Shown here one piece after another: positions 22,240 to 31,848 of a stretch of 35,286 nucleotides of DNA. The stretch's first letter is position 1. Each line of letters begins with the position of its first letter. Source of the stretch: Candidatus Aminicenantota bacterium. GTDB taxonomy: Bacteria; Acidobacteriota; Aminicenantia; UBA2199. A program made the translations under genes and the position numbers. A model generated the notes under the pieces. The model was not told where the DNA came from, made no database searches, and saw only the letters and a list, made by a program, of their open reading frames with translations. The stretch is taken from contig JAPKZK010000154.1 in NCBI GenBank assembly GCA_026393835.1, forward strand, positions 1 to 35,286, written 5' to 3'.

Positions 22240-25134
22240 TTATTTTTTCCGGTAGGGGACGCCTTTAACCATCCAACCCGGGGCGGGGGCGCCTTTTAAA
22301 TAATGATCCAGGTACTCTTTCATTTTTATGGTGAAATCCAACCGGTCGGCGTATTTATCCAGGTAATGCCCTTCCTCATTGTACTCTAACAAAATACAAT
22401 TTTTATCCAAACGCCGCATGGCCAGGTAAAGCTCGATGCCCTGCTGCCAGGGAACCACGCCGTCAGCGTTCCCAAACTCCATCAAAAGCGGCGTTTTTAT
22501 ACGGTGGGCGAAAAATACCGGCGAGTTTTCGATATAGAGTTCCGGGTTTTCCCATAAACTCTTGCCGATGCGGCTTTGACCTTTTTCATACTGGAATTGC
22601 CGCGGCATCCCGGTTTGCCAACGGATGCCGCTGTAAGCGCTGGTCATATTGGCCACGGGGGCGCCGGCAACAGCGGCGGCAAACATATTGGTCTGGGTGA
22701 TGATAAATGCGGTCAAGTAACCTCCCCAGGAATGCCCCCGCAGTGCAATGGCTTTGGGATCGGCTATCCCCATCTCGATCAACTTCTGCACCCCGGGAAC
22801 AAGACAACCGAAAGCGGAATTGCCGGGCTGACCCACCTGCAGCCGAATGTCCGGTAAAAATAACACGTACCCATGCCCGGCGTAATAGGGAAAACAAGGC
22901 TGCTGATCGATCTTGATATCGCTGAATTGGTACAACCGGTCGGAAAAAAAACGATACCAATATACCAACACGGGGTAACGCTTGTTGCTGTCAAAATTTT
23001 CCGGCTTAATCGCCACCCCCTGGAGGCGGGCGCCGTCCAGCGATTTCCATTCGATTAATTGGGTCGAGCCCCATAGAAATTCTTCCCGCTGGGGATTGGC
23101 ATCGGTGACTTTCTCCGGCGCTTTGAAACTGAGATCGGAAACCCAGATATCCGGGAACTCCCCGAAATCCTCCCGCGTGTAAATGATACGGTCCGCCTTC
23201 CTGGCCTTCCTTAGAAAAGTAAATTTTTTCTTTCCATGGAGCGCTCTTTCAACCCCGGGTTTTCCCACCGCTCCCCGGTAAAAGGCTGTGTCTTTTTCTT
23301 CATCGGAATAAGCGGTTAACAGGAGTTTTTCATTGTCCCGGAAATATTTTGCTTCGGGGTCTAATTTTTGGATGCGGAAAACGAGGCTGTTTTTCCTGCC
23401 CAGTCCTTCGGTAAGGCAGATATACTTGTTGACGTTGGCACCGGTGTAAAACTCCCAGATATCGTATTTATCGTAAATCAAAACGGAACGGTCGTTTTCC
23501 GTCCAACCGGCGATGCCGTAACCGGGAACGGCGTTAGGGAAATCGTGGTCTTCATTATAAAAAGGGGTTTCTATGTCGGCGGTAATCCGGCGGGGGAATT
23601 TTAAGCGCACATCGTAGAGATACCAGTGTTGATCTTTATAATAGACGACATATTGCCCCCTGGGCGACAGGGAAACATCATACTGGTGGCGGGTGAGTAT
23701 CTTGCTCCTGAAACCGCTGCTGAGATAGGTGAGATAATAATCTTTGTAATGGTCGTCCCAGGTGTTTTCCTTTAAATAGGGACGGTCAGAAGAACTTAAG
23801 GCCACATCGGGATTCTCCGGGATTTGCAGTTCGGGCATGATTTTATCGGTGAGGGGAATGAACTGTTTCAACTGGAAATGGTATACGGCGGGATAGATGC
23901 GTTTCCGGAATTGTTCCCATTCTTTTTTTTGTTGGGGAATGATAATGGGATCGTCCGAACGCCACACGTCCACGGCCCGTTTCTCCAGGATGCGCCCGAT
24001 ATCGTAAATATCCGTATTTTCCGTGGATTTTGAATCGCCGCCGGCGTCGGCGCCGGCGCCGAGGAGCTGTAGGTATTCGTCATAGGGTTTGAAACCGAAA
24101 AAAAGCCGTTCGCCGTCTTCGCTCCACTGGAGTTTGTTTTCAGCCGGGATCATCCATCCTTTGGGAATGTTTTTCCTGGGAACGGCGGAGTAATGCTTAT
24201 CGTTCGGGCCATCTCCGCTCCATACCCAGAGGCCGGAAGAGAAGGTTTTTTTATTTTTAGCCGCTTCATTCTGGCGGTGGAAAATATAAGCCAGGCGGCT
24301 GTTGGTCTTGCTCCAGGTAAGATTGGTGTAAAGGGCGTCGATTTCGGAGTGGAGAGTTTTTTCCGTCGCGGCCGGGCTGCTTAAATCCCTGGCAAAGAGT
24401 CCGTTCTTCCGGCCCTCGCCGTTGTAAACCGAATAAACCAGGTATCGGCCGGTAGGGGAAGGTTCCAGGGCATAATAGAGAACATTCTCAATGCGGATTT
24501 CCCTTTGGCTGGCCAGGCTGCGAAGCGTCAGTATAAAAGTGCGTTTGGTCCATTTGTCGTCTGTATTCATTTGATTTTTGCCGGGTTTTTCGTTATCCGG
24601 AGGATAGCCGCGGTAGGTTAGCCACTGCGAATTTTCGGCAAAAGAAAAGGATTTGACTTTTTCGATGGTAACCAAATTCCCGGAGACGGTATCCAGTAGT
24701 TTCATGTCGGTCTGGAGTTCTGCGGCGTCCTTCTTATTTTTTTTTTCAAATTCCAGGGTGACCGGCGCATCCGGGCTGATGAGTGCGGCGATCCAGCGGC
24801 TGTCCCTGGAAATGGCCGGGTTTTTCCCCCGGGGAATGCGTTCATACGGTTCTTTTTTTTCTACCAGGCGGTAAACCATGACTTCGCTGTTTCCGCGGTC
24901 CGGCTGCGCCGTATAAACCAACCATTTGCCGTCGTCAGAGATGAGGGCCTCTTTGATGGTTTTGAATTTCATGATATCCTGTAAGGACATCGGTCGTTTG
25001 TCGATTTTGACTTCTGGGCCGGGTTGCGTAGTTTGTGCTGGCTTTTCCTGCCCTTTGAGTTCCAAAAGGGAAAGGAAAACCGCTAACACGATAATCAAAA
25101 CGATAGCTTGCTTTTTATAATCGTTCATCTTCAT
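22240..25134 (-). CDS. S9 prolyl-oligopeptidase-family peptidase, 964 aa
   Basis: Exported serine peptidase of family S9, cutting peptides in the periplasm or outside. Seen: a hydrophobic N-terminal signal (residues 8-26), a long seven-blade beta-propeller-like region, and a C-terminal alpha/beta-hydrolase domain. The latter has the nucleophile motif GHSWGGY (Ser near 798), the acid in NADGVVPW (Asp near 889) and the His in NEEGHYL (near 923). The length exceeds classical members (650-750) because of insertions in the propeller, for example a Gly/Asp-rich loop near residue 360. AAGGAG lies before ATG 25134. It follows the PLP decarboxylase by 34 nt, so one mRNA is likely. Peptide breakdown supplying amino acids to the decarboxylase is a possible link. 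Confidence 0.93.
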   Translation of the reverse strand: MKMNDYKKQAIVLIIVLAVFLSLLELKGQEKPAQTTQPGPEVKIDKRPMSLQDIMKFKTIKEALISDDGKWLVYTAQPDRGNSEVMVYRLVEKKEPYERIPRGKNPAISRDSRWIAALISPDAPVTLEFEKKNKKDAAELQTDMKLLDTVSGNLVTIEKVKSFSFAENSQWLTYRGYPPDNEKPGKNQMNTDDKWTKRTFILTLRSLASQREIRIENVLYYALEPSPTGRYLVYSVYNGEGRKNGLFARDLSSPAATEKTLHSEIDALYTNLTWSKTNSRLAYIFHRQNEAAKNKKTFSSGLWVWSGDGPNDKHYSAVPRKNIPKGWMIPAENKLQWSEDGERLFFGFKPYDEYLQLLGAGADAGGDSKSTENTDIYDIGRILEKRAVDVWRSDDPIIIPQQKKEWEQFRKRIYPAVYHFQLKQFIPLTDKIMPELQIPENPDVALSSSDRPYLKENTWDDHYKDYYLTYLSSGFRSKILTRHQYDVSLSPRGQYVVYYKDQHWYLYDVRLKFPRRITADIETPFYNEDHDFPNAVPGYGIAGWTENDRSVLIYDKYDIWEFYTGANVNKYICLTEGLGRKNSLVFRIQKLDPEAKYFRDNEKLLLTAYSDEEKDTAFYRGAVGKPGVERALHGKKKFTFLRKARKADRIIYTREDFGEFPDIWVSDLSFKAPEKVTDANPQREEFLWGSTQLIEWKSLDGARLQGVAIKPENFDSNKRYPVLVYWYRFFSDRLYQFSDIKIDQQPCFPYYAGHGYVLFLPDIRLQVGQPGNSAFGCLVPGVQKLIEMGIADPKAIALRGHSWGGYLTAFIITQTNMFAAAVAGAPVANMTSAYSGIRWQTGMPRQFQYEKGQSRIGKSLWENPELYIENSPVFFAHRIKTPLLMEFGNADGVVPWQQGIELYLAMRRLDKNCILLEYNEEGHYLDKYADRLDFTIKMKEYLDHYLKGAPAPGWMVKGVPYRKK

Positions 25135-25168
25135 TGCCAGTGTCTCCTTAATTATTAAGCCGTTAAGT

Positions 25169-27145
25169 TTATGATAAAATTTTCAATATTTGTTCCGAAT
25201 TCCTGGTTATTTCCTCCCTTAAATAGTCGATAAACATCTGGACATAATTCACATCGACATAATCGGGCGTCAGGTACGGCGACATAATAACCGACCGGAT
25301 AATTTTCACAGTTCTGATCTTATTCCATTCCTCTTTAGAGAATCCTATCCTTTGCAAAAATGGCAGTGGGCTGTTTTCATACTCTTCAATGGTGAAATCG
25401 GTGGTGGAGACGATAAATTTTCTATCCAGGATCAATTTGCCATTCCTGGGGAGATAACCCAGGATTTCATCGGAGATAAACGATGTTAAGCGGTTCATTT
25501 TTTCCAAACCCCGGTTGCCTTCAAAATTGAATGCATAATTCACAATGTTGATATCGGGTTTTATAACAGGGTAAACTCTTATTTTAATATTATTCTCGAA
25601 CGTAAACGGGCTGGAATGAGTTAATCCGTACCAGAGCGCCTGTGCACCGTCGATGGTTTCTCCGATCAGTTTTCCGTAACCGGTAATATCCAGGGGCATA
25701 ATGCGATGGGCAGTCCAAACAGCGGCTGCAGCGGCCCCCGGCTTCGAGCCTTCCAGTATATAGGCGCCGATTAGGGCGTCCGGTTCCCCTTCCTGGGGCC
25801 TGGGGAATACATACGGGGCAAAGGTTTGAATGGACTCCCGCATCCGCTTATCTTTCATGGCAATCCCGCCGGCCGGGTAGAGGATATATCCCAATTTATG
25901 CGGATCTACCGTAATGGTATCCGCTTCGGGCATAGCGGCAAATGCCTTGAATACTTCTTTATGCGGCCAGCTAACTTCCCGCCTCTCTTTTTTATCGCCG
26001 ATTATCCCGAATAATTTTAATTGTTCGGCCAACTGCTCCTTGTTCATGAAATTGCCATTTTGATCGAGAAAGAGGCTTCTTACATAACCGCCATAGGCGG
26101 CGTCTATGTGGATATGAAACCCCATATCTTTCTTTTCCTGCAATTCTTTCCTGATTTCTATTATTTGATCTATTTCATCGACGGACGACTCTTCCGTGCT
26201 GCCTACGACTCCGACTACAGCAAGAATGGGCCTTTTCCGGGATACTTCGAAAATCATTTCCCTGAGTTTTTTCATATCCATGCGATAATTTTTATCCACC
26301 GGGACAAAGCAGGCGTTTTGTCTTCCCAGTCCGAGTAAATCCATGGCTTTTTTCAAGGAATAATGTTTTGTTTCGGGCAGGAAAACCACCCCGATATCGA
26401 TTCCTTTTCCCTCCCAGATGAGCCCCCGCTCTTGCATATCGATATGTTCGAAGGTGTTCTCCACTTTTTTGTCATCCTGGACCGCCTTTTTTATTTTGGC
26501 CAGGACGAGGTCTTTTAAATCCAGGATTTCCCCGGGATTAAAACACTTTAATAGTTTTTTAGTGGGGATGGTGGAGAGCTTGTCTTTTATCTTAAACGTT
26601 TTGAGCATTTCTTTTAGAACCACGGGAATGACTTTCATATTCCTGGCCATCCACAGCGCTTCCATGTTAGCGATGGTGCCGCCGGTGCAAATGTGTCCCC
26701 AGCCTTTTATCTCGTCGAACCCGAAAAGTTTTAGAAAATCTTTCCCTACTTCGATCTCAAGGTCCGAGGTTCCCGTGCTCCCGGCTTTGGCGACATTGTT
26801 GGGGTTATACAACGCGGCGGAGAAATAAGCGATCAGCGGGGCCGCCATGGTTTCCCAGTTCATATGCCCGATATAGCGGGGGGAAAAAAAAGGCTGATTT
26901 TTTTTGAGGAGTTCGGTTAACCGGTGCAGCGTGTCTTCGATTTTTTCTTGCGACTTCCTGAAATCCGCCCTCCGCTTATCGGCATCGGTGATGAAATCCT
27001 CGCTGGTATCGGCATGGAAGGCTTTTCGCCAATGAATGTGATCCTTTAAAGTCTCCTTTAAAAGTTTTTCATAAAAATCATAATTCTCTCCTTTGGGGCC
27101 CAAGAAATAGGCTTCGAAATTGACTCCAAATTCAGGTTTAGTCAT
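25169..27145 (-). CDS. Group II PLP-dependent amino acid decarboxylase, 658 aa
   Basis: Cytoplasmic enzyme that removes the carboxyl group of an amino acid, best matching the tyrosine-decarboxylase-like branch of group II. Seen: SPRYIGHMNWETM at 88-100, TGGTIANMEALW at 154-165, the stacking-type His261 in ETKHYSLKKA, HIHIDAAYGGY at 344-354 with Asp348, and the PLP Lys417 in TVDPHKLGY. The length of about 650, with a large C-terminal domain, is like bacterial tyrosine decarboxylases. Substrate (Tyr, Phe or Glu) is not decided by what I can see. Decarboxylation is commonly used for acid resistance or amine production. Ribosome site AAGGAG lies 6 nt before ATG. First gene of a unit with the S9 peptidase. 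Confidence 0.9.
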   Translation of the reverse strand: MTKPEFGVNFEAYFLGPKGENYDFYEKLLKETLKDHIHWRKAFHADTSEDFITDADKRRADFRKSQEKIEDTLHRLTELLKKNQPFFSPRYIGHMNWETMAAPLIAYFSAALYNPNNVAKAGSTGTSDLEIEVGKDFLKLFGFDEIKGWGHICTGGTIANMEALWMARNMKVIPVVLKEMLKTFKIKDKLSTIPTKKLLKCFNPGEILDLKDLVLAKIKKAVQDDKKVENTFEHIDMQERGLIWEGKGIDIGVVFLPETKHYSLKKAMDLLGLGRQNACFVPVDKNYRMDMKKLREMIFEVSRKRPILAVVGVVGSTEESSVDEIDQIIEIRKELQEKKDMGFHIHIDAAYGGYVRSLFLDQNGNFMNKEQLAEQLKLFGIIGDKKERREVSWPHKEVFKAFAAMPEADTITVDPHKLGYILYPAGGIAMKDKRMRESIQTFAPYVFPRPQEGEPDALIGAYILEGSKPGAAAAAVWTAHRIMPLDITGYGKLIGETIDGAQALWYGLTHSSPFTFENNIKIRVYPVIKPDINIVNYAFNFEGNRGLEKMNRLTSFISDEILGYLPRNGKLILDRKFIVSTTDFTIEEYENSPLPFLQRIGFSKEEWNKIRTVKIIRSVIMSPYLTPDYVDVNYVQMFIDYLREEITRNSEQILKILS

Positions 27146-27181
27146 GTTCCTCTCCTTAATTTTATTTTAATCCGATGTTCC

Positions 27182-27210
27182 AATATAATATATGGAAGAA
27201 AAAAAAGCAA
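27182..27210 (-). promoter_or_regulatory. Promoter of the decarboxylase-peptidase unit
   Basis: Minus-strand TTGCTT, a 17-bp spacer and TATATT, about 35 nt before the ATG at 27145. AT-rich surroundings make chance matches possible. Confidence 0.4.
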
Positions 27211-27247
27211 GTGGAAAATGAGAATTGCCGGGAAGTTGAAGATTTGC

Positions 27248-27276
27248 TTGACTAAAAAAATAATAATAGTTATAAT
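27248..27276 (+). promoter_or_regulatory. Sigma70 promoter of the cysteine desulfurase-like gene
   Basis: TTGACT, a 17-bp spacer and consensus TATAAT. The expected start near 27283 lies downstream of every in-frame start before 27320, which fixes the gene start at 27320. Confidence 0.75.
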
Positions 27277-27319
27277 GCTTCTTCTTGTTAAAATTTCGAA
27301 ATCAAAAGCGAGGTATGAC

Positions 27320-28510
27320 ATGGACAGACTGATCTACCTGGATAATGGTGCAACATCATTCCCAAAACCCGAGGAAGTTTATAAATTTATGGACCATTTT
27401 TACAGGAATTTCGGTGTAAACCCCGGGCGCTCCGGCTACGACCTTTGTATGGAGTCCGGGGCGGTGATCGAAAAGACCCGTAAACAGTTGACAAAATTTT
27501 TCAATGGAAAAGATTACAACAGGCTCTGTTTTTCATATAATTCCACGGATGCTTTAAACCTGGTCATAAACGGGATGTTGCAGCAAGGCGATCATGTGCT
27601 GACCACCACCCTTGAACATAACTCCGTCCTGCGGCCCCTCTATCACAAAAGCGAATACGGGGGCGTGGAAGTGGACTATATAACCGCGGACAGCGATGGG
27701 TTCGTGGACCCTGACGATTTCCCCAAAAAATTTAAAAAGAACACAAAACTGGTGATTATCAACCATGCATCCAATGTCATCGGCACTGTTCAACCCATCA
27801 AAGAGATTGGCAGACGCTGCCAGGAACATGGGATTCCTTTTGCCATCGATGCCTCTCAATCTGCCGGGAAGGTCCCCATCGATATTGAAGATTTTAATGT
27901 AGATATCGTAGTATTTACAGGGCACAAATCGCTTTTTGGTCCCACCGGGATCGGCGGCCTTTATGTAAAGGAGGGCGTCGATATCAGCTTCAGCCGCGCA
28001 GGGGGAACCGGGGTTCGTTCAGCCGTCAGGACTCACCTGGCCGAATATCCCTACAGGCTTGAATACGGCACTTTGAACTCCGTCGGCGTGGCCGGCCTTC
28101 ATGCCGGGGTCAAATGGCTCGAAGAAAAAGGGCTTGAAAATATACATAACCATGAAATGAAACTTACCGCCATGCTCAGGGACGGCCTGGAAGATACGGA
28201 AGGGGTCATTCTCTACTGCCTGGACGACCTCGCCGACCATATCGGCATTTTCCTCTTTAACGTGGAAGGGCTTGACGCGCAAGATGTCGGCGTCTTCCTG
28301 GATGTGGATTACAATATCGCCTGCAGGACCGGTCTACACTGCGCGCCCCTTATCCATGAGCAATTGGGAACAACTAAAATCCACGGGGCCGTCAGGTTCG
28401 GTATTGGACCTTTCAATACGGAAGAAGATATCGAAACCGCCGTGAATGCAATAAAAGAGATTGCTAAATTGAAGAAAGAAGGAAAAATAAGTGGGAACCT
28501 TACCTATTGA
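27320..28510 (+). CDS. Cysteine desulfurase-family aminotransferase, 396 aa
   Basis: PLP enzyme of aminotransferase class V that takes sulfur from cysteine (SufS/IscS-like). It is closest to the stand-alone cysteine desulfurase family protein group rather than to true SufS. Seen: YLDNGATSFPKP at 6-17, His100 stacking on PLP (TLEHNSVLRPL), AIDASQSAG at 175-183 with Asp178, the PLP Lys203 in TGHKSLFGPTG, and the persulfide-type Cys341 in CRTGLHCAP. The frame is open upstream to 27218, but the promoter and a GAGGT site 5 nt before ATG 27320 settle the start. No suf/isc genes are adjacent, so the role may be sulfur mobilisation for tRNA or cofactors, or selenium handling. Confidence 0.9.
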   Translation: MDRLIYLDNGATSFPKPEEVYKFMDHFYRNFGVNPGRSGYDLCMESGAVIEKTRKQLTKFFNGKDYNRLCFSYNSTDALNLVINGMLQQGDHVLTTTLEHNSVLRPLYHKSEYGGVEVDYITADSDGFVDPDDFPKKFKKNTKLVIINHASNVIGTVQPIKEIGRRCQEHGIPFAIDASQSAGKVPIDIEDFNVDIVVFTGHKSLFGPTGIGGLYVKEGVDISFSRAGGTGVRSAVRTHLAEYPYRLEYGTLNSVGVAGLHAGVKWLEEKGLENIHNHEMKLTAMLRDGLEDTEGVILYCLDDLADHIGIFLFNVEGLDAQDVGVFLDVDYNIACRTGLHCAPLIHEQLGTTKIHGAVRFGIGPFNTEEDIETAVNAIKEIAKLKKEGKISGNLTY

Positions 28511-28617
28511 AATTCTTTTTTTTTTGATTTAAAATACTTTCCATGGGTGAAATAGATTTTCCGGTCTCTTTTCATATATTTATGGGCGGCTATTTTTGGC
28601 CACTACAGGGAAGGTGA

Positions 28618-30219
28618 ATGACAACGACATCCACCGACATATACGACAGGACGATCCACCGATTGCTCAAGAGCAAAGCTGAACAATACGGAAATCGTGA
28701 ATTCTTTCGCTTTAATGACCAGGTCTTTGGCTTCCGGGACCTGGACCGGGAGTCCAACAAAATAGCGGCAGGGCTCCAGCGCCTGGGGGTCGCCAAAGGC
28801 GATAAAGTCGCCATCGAAATGGGAAACCGGCCGGAATTCCTGTTCCTCTGGTTCGGCTTGTGTAAACTGGGCGCTGTCGAGGTGCCCATTAACACCTCCC
28901 ACCGTGGGGACCTCCTGTCCTATATGATAAATCAATCCGACTGCCGCTTCATGGTTGTGGATTCGGCGTACCTGGACAGGGCTGCGCCGGTCATGAAAGG
29001 TTTACCAAAAATAGAAAAAGTGCTGGTGCTGAAGGGGCGGGGAGAAAACCTGCCGAAATTAAACAAACCTACGTTCGATTTTCTTGAGGTTATGGACAAT
29101 GACGGCGGGTACACGCCGGTGGACGTGATATGGGCCGATCCCTATGCCATTATGTATACTTCCGGTACGACAGGTCCTTCAAGGGGGGCCCTCATGCCCC
29201 ACAACTATGCTGTCCACATGGGTGAGACCGTCTCCAATGCGGTAGAATATACTGAAAAAGATTGTCTTTATACGGTTCTCCCGTTATTTCACGGCAATGC
29301 CCAGGTCCTTTCCACGATCCCGGCCCTGATGAACGGCGCGCGCATGATACTGCGAGAACGTTTCAGCGCCGGCCACTTCTGGGATGATGTAAAAAAATAC
29401 GGCTGCACGGAGTTTAATTTCATCGGGGCTATTTTGCCGATCCTTTTCAAGGCGGACCCGAAACCGGATGATGCGGATAACCCGCTGCGGGCCATGCTGG
29501 GCGGCGGCGCGCCCATGGACCAATTCGGGGCCATTGAAAAACGTTTCGGCGTTACCCTCATCGAGGGCTACGGTATGAGCGAAATCGGCCTCCCCTTGAT
29601 GAATACGCTCAGGGTCCGCAAATCCGCTACCTGCGGCAGGCCCTTGCCGGATTACACGGTAAAGGTGGTAGATGAAAATGGTGTGGAAGTGGGACCGAAT
29701 GTCCCGGGCGAACTACTGGTCCGCCACCTGAAACCCAATTGCATGCTTATCGAATACTACAACATGCCGGGAAAAACCATCGAGGCCTGGAAAGATTTGT
29801 GGTTTCATACGGGTGATTATTTGTACTATGATGAGGATGGCTATTTCCATTTTGTCGACCGGAAAAAGGATGCCCTCCGGCGCCGGGGTGAGAACATTTC
29901 ATCTTACGAAGTGGAAAAGGTAATCAACGCCCATCCGGCGGTGTTGGAATCGGCGGCGGTGGCCGCTGTATCGGAAATGGGCGAAGACGAGGTCATGGTT
30001 TGCCTGAGACTGAAACCCGGGAAAAAATTGGAACCCGAAGAGTTGATGACTTATTGCGAAGGGCAAATGGCTTACTTTATGATTCCCCGTTATGTCCGCT
30101 ATATGGATGAACTGCCCAAAACGCCTACCGAACGGGTAGAAAAATACCGGCTGCGGGAACAAGGGATTACCCGGGATACCTGGGACCGCGAAAAAGCAGG
30201 GTATAAATTAAAAAAATGA
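28618..30219 (+). CDS. AMP-forming acyl-CoA ligase, 533 aa
   Basis: Adenylate-forming enzyme that activates a carboxylic acid to its CoA thioester. It looks like the crotonobetaine/carnitine or fatty/aromatic acid ligase branch. Seen: the P-loop-like motif YTSGTTGPSRGALMPH at about 178-194, LFHGNAQ near 222, GYGMSE near 318, FHTGDYLYYDEDGYFHFVDR (A7/A8) near 400 and RRRGENISSYEVE. The usual A10 Lys position reads TERVEKY, so an Arg stands where many members have Lys. This occurs in relatives as far as I recall and should not be over-read. The gene overlaps the next by 4 nt (ATGA). GGAAGG precedes ATG. Likely substrate: an alkanoate or aryl acid; not determined. Confidence 0.9.
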   Translation: MTTTSTDIYDRTIHRLLKSKAEQYGNREFFRFNDQVFGFRDLDRESNKIAAGLQRLGVAKGDKVAIEMGNRPEFLFLWFGLCKLGAVEVPINTSHRGDLLSYMINQSDCRFMVVDSAYLDRAAPVMKGLPKIEKVLVLKGRGENLPKLNKPTFDFLEVMDNDGGYTPVDVIWADPYAIMYTSGTTGPSRGALMPHNYAVHMGETVSNAVEYTEKDCLYTVLPLFHGNAQVLSTIPALMNGARMILRERFSAGHFWDDVKKYGCTEFNFIGAILPILFKADPKPDDADNPLRAMLGGGAPMDQFGAIEKRFGVTLIEGYGMSEIGLPLMNTLRVRKSATCGRPLPDYTVKVVDENGVEVGPNVPGELLVRHLKPNCMLIEYYNMPGKTIEAWKDLWFHTGDYLYYDEDGYFHFVDRKKDALRRRGENISSYEVEKVINAHPAVLESAAVAAVSEMGEDEVMVCLRLKPGKKLEPEELMTYCEGQMAYFMIPRYVRYMDELPKTPTERVEKYRLREQGITRDTWDREKAGYKLKK

Positions 30220-30677
30220 AAACAGTAAACGGTATCCCGCCGGTAATGCCGGGTATTTTTACGCTGCCGCCGTATGATGACGGGCCCCCGGCGCTGCTGG
30301 GGGGATTCTGCCCGGCTTGCAGCGCGTATTATTTTCCCCGGCCCAAATATTGCCGCACCTGCCTGGGGCCGGTGGAGGAAGCCCGGGTGGGGTCTGAAGG
30401 AACTGTTTACAGTTTCACCGTGGTGCGAAAAAAAGCGCCCCTGGGGTTACCCTTGCCTTACAGTGTAGGGTATGTGGATCTCAAGGAAACCGGGCTTCGT
30501 ATTTTTTGTCTGCTGGACCCCGCGGCCCTGGAAAAACTGTGCATCGGCCTACCGGTGCGGTTGGCGGTGAATACCATGGGGCGTGATATTAATGGTTCGC
30601 CTTGCCTGAGGCCTTATTTTACCCCTGCATCGGCAAAGGGCGAGCGCCATTCCGGGAAAGGGAAAGTGGAGGTCTGA
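30216..30677 (+). CDS. DUF35 Zn-ribbon/OB-fold protein, 153 aa
   Basis: Acyl-CoA-binding accessory protein. Seen: the rubredoxin-like Zn ribbon with Cys32, Cys35, Cys46 and Cys49 (CPAC...CRTC), followed by an OB-fold (about 55-130) with GTVYSFTVVRKKA, the common DUF35 strand. Family knowledge: DUF35 proteins pair with thiolase-like enzymes or HMG-CoA synthase/thiolase in archaea, and ChsH2/Ltp2 in steroid side-chain breakdown, feeding the acyl-CoA between active sites. Here the partner thiolase follows by 1 nt and the ligase overlaps it, so a three-gene complex is likely. Confidence 0.9.
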   Translation: MKTVNGIPPVMPGIFTLPPYDDGPPALLGGFCPACSAYYFPRPKYCRTCLGPVEEARVGSEGTVYSFTVVRKKAPLGLPLPYSVGYVDLKETGLRIFCLLDPAALEKLCIGLPVRLAVNTMGRDINGSPCLRPYFTPASAKGERHSGKGKVEV

Positions 30678-30678
30678 T

Positions 30679-31833
30679 ATGGCAAAAGCATTGGCGGCAA
30701 TTGTAGGTATGGGCATGATCCCCTGCGGCAAACACGGGGCGAGATCGGTGATCGACATGGCGGCCGAGGCCGCTTACCTGGCCCTGCAAGATGCGGGGGT
30801 TAAGCCGGGGCAGGTGGATGCCTGTTTCTACGGCAATGTTCTTGCCGGCCGGTTGTTCGGTTCCAATACGATCGGTCAGAATGTTTTCTGGGAGGTGGGG
30901 ATCAACCGGGCGCCGGTAGTCAACGTTGAAAATGCGTGTACATCGGGTTCCACGGCTTTGTATTTGGGATATAATATGATCGCTGCCGGCCAGGCGGAAG
31001 TCGTGTTGGCGGCCGCATCCGAGAAAATGTACGTAAAAAATACCGGGCTGGTGGATGCGGGGTTCGATGAATTGGACACGCTGCTGGGGTTAGTAGCGCC
31101 CGCCACCTTCGGTATCCGGGCCCGTCGGTATATGAAAGAATTCGGCGCAACGGAAAAGCAATTGGCGTTGGTGGCGGTAAAAAATCGCAGTCATGCGCGC
31201 TTCAATCCATTGGCGCAGTTCCGGGAGGCCATTACCGTGGAAGAGGTATTGGCTTCGCCCATGGTGGCGGACCCGTTGACCCGATTGCAGTGCTGCCCGA
31301 TTGCCGACGGCGCAGCGGCGGTGGTGCTGTGCTCGCCGGCAATGGCCAAACGCCTGGGCCGGGCAGTGAATATCGAAGCAACCGTTTTAGTTAGCGGCGA
31401 TTACTGCAACCCCCCGGACCTGACGCGCTTCGAGACTGTCCGGCGGGCGGGGCATCTTGCCTATGAAAAAGCCGGCATCGGTCCGGGCGACTTGCATGTA
31501 GTGGAGTGTCACGATGCATTTACCATTACGGAGATTTTGAATTACGAAGCATTGGGATTCTGTCAACTGGGTGAAGGGGGCAAACTGGTAGAGGAAGGCC
31601 GTACAAAACTTGGCGGCCGTTTGCCGGTGAATGTGTCGGGGGGATTGTTGAGCCGCGGACACCCGGTGGGGGCGTCGGGGCTTGTCCAGGCGGCGGAGAT
31701 TGTCGCCCAATTGCGCGGCGAAGCCGGCGCCCGCCAGGTCCAGGGGGCCAGGATCGGCCTGGTTCACAACATGGGCGGCGACAAAGACGGCGATGTCAGG
31801 GCCTGTACTGTTTCCATTCTCTCTAAAATTTAA
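30679..31833 (+). CDS. SCP2-type thiolase/lipid-transfer protein, 384 aa
   Basis: Thiolase-fold enzyme of the SCP2/Ltp branch. Seen: NVENACTSG at 82-90 with Cys87 as nucleophile, VECHDAFTITE with His near 276, and GGLLSRGHPVGASG with His near 332. The catalytic Cys at the fourth position of the usual C-x-G motif reads as in SCP2-type thiolases, which perform retro-aldol or thiolytic cleavage with a DUF35 partner. The length is normal. It closes the ligase-DUF35-thiolase operon. Together they activate an acid to CoA and cleave it to a smaller acyl-CoA or ketone; substrate unknown. No dehydrogenase is included. Confidence 0.92.
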   Translation: MAKALAAIVGMGMIPCGKHGARSVIDMAAEAAYLALQDAGVKPGQVDACFYGNVLAGRLFGSNTIGQNVFWEVGINRAPVVNVENACTSGSTALYLGYNMIAAGQAEVVLAAASEKMYVKNTGLVDAGFDELDTLLGLVAPATFGIRARRYMKEFGATEKQLALVAVKNRSHARFNPLAQFREAITVEEVLASPMVADPLTRLQCCPIADGAAAVVLCSPAMAKRLGRAVNIEATVLVSGDYCNPPDLTRFETVRRAGHLAYEKAGIGPGDLHVVECHDAFTITEILNYEALGFCQLGEGGKLVEEGRTKLGGRLPVNVSGGLLSRGHPVGASGLVQAAEIVAQLRGEAGARQVQGARIGLVHNMGGDKDGDVRACTVSILSKI

Positions 31834-31848
31834 TCTCTCTATTGCTTC

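Noticed and set aside
27218..27319. Upstream in-frame start for the cysteine desulfurase-like protein
   Set aside because: The extension contains the consensus promoter and adds residues unlike the family; ATG 27320 has a ribosome site.
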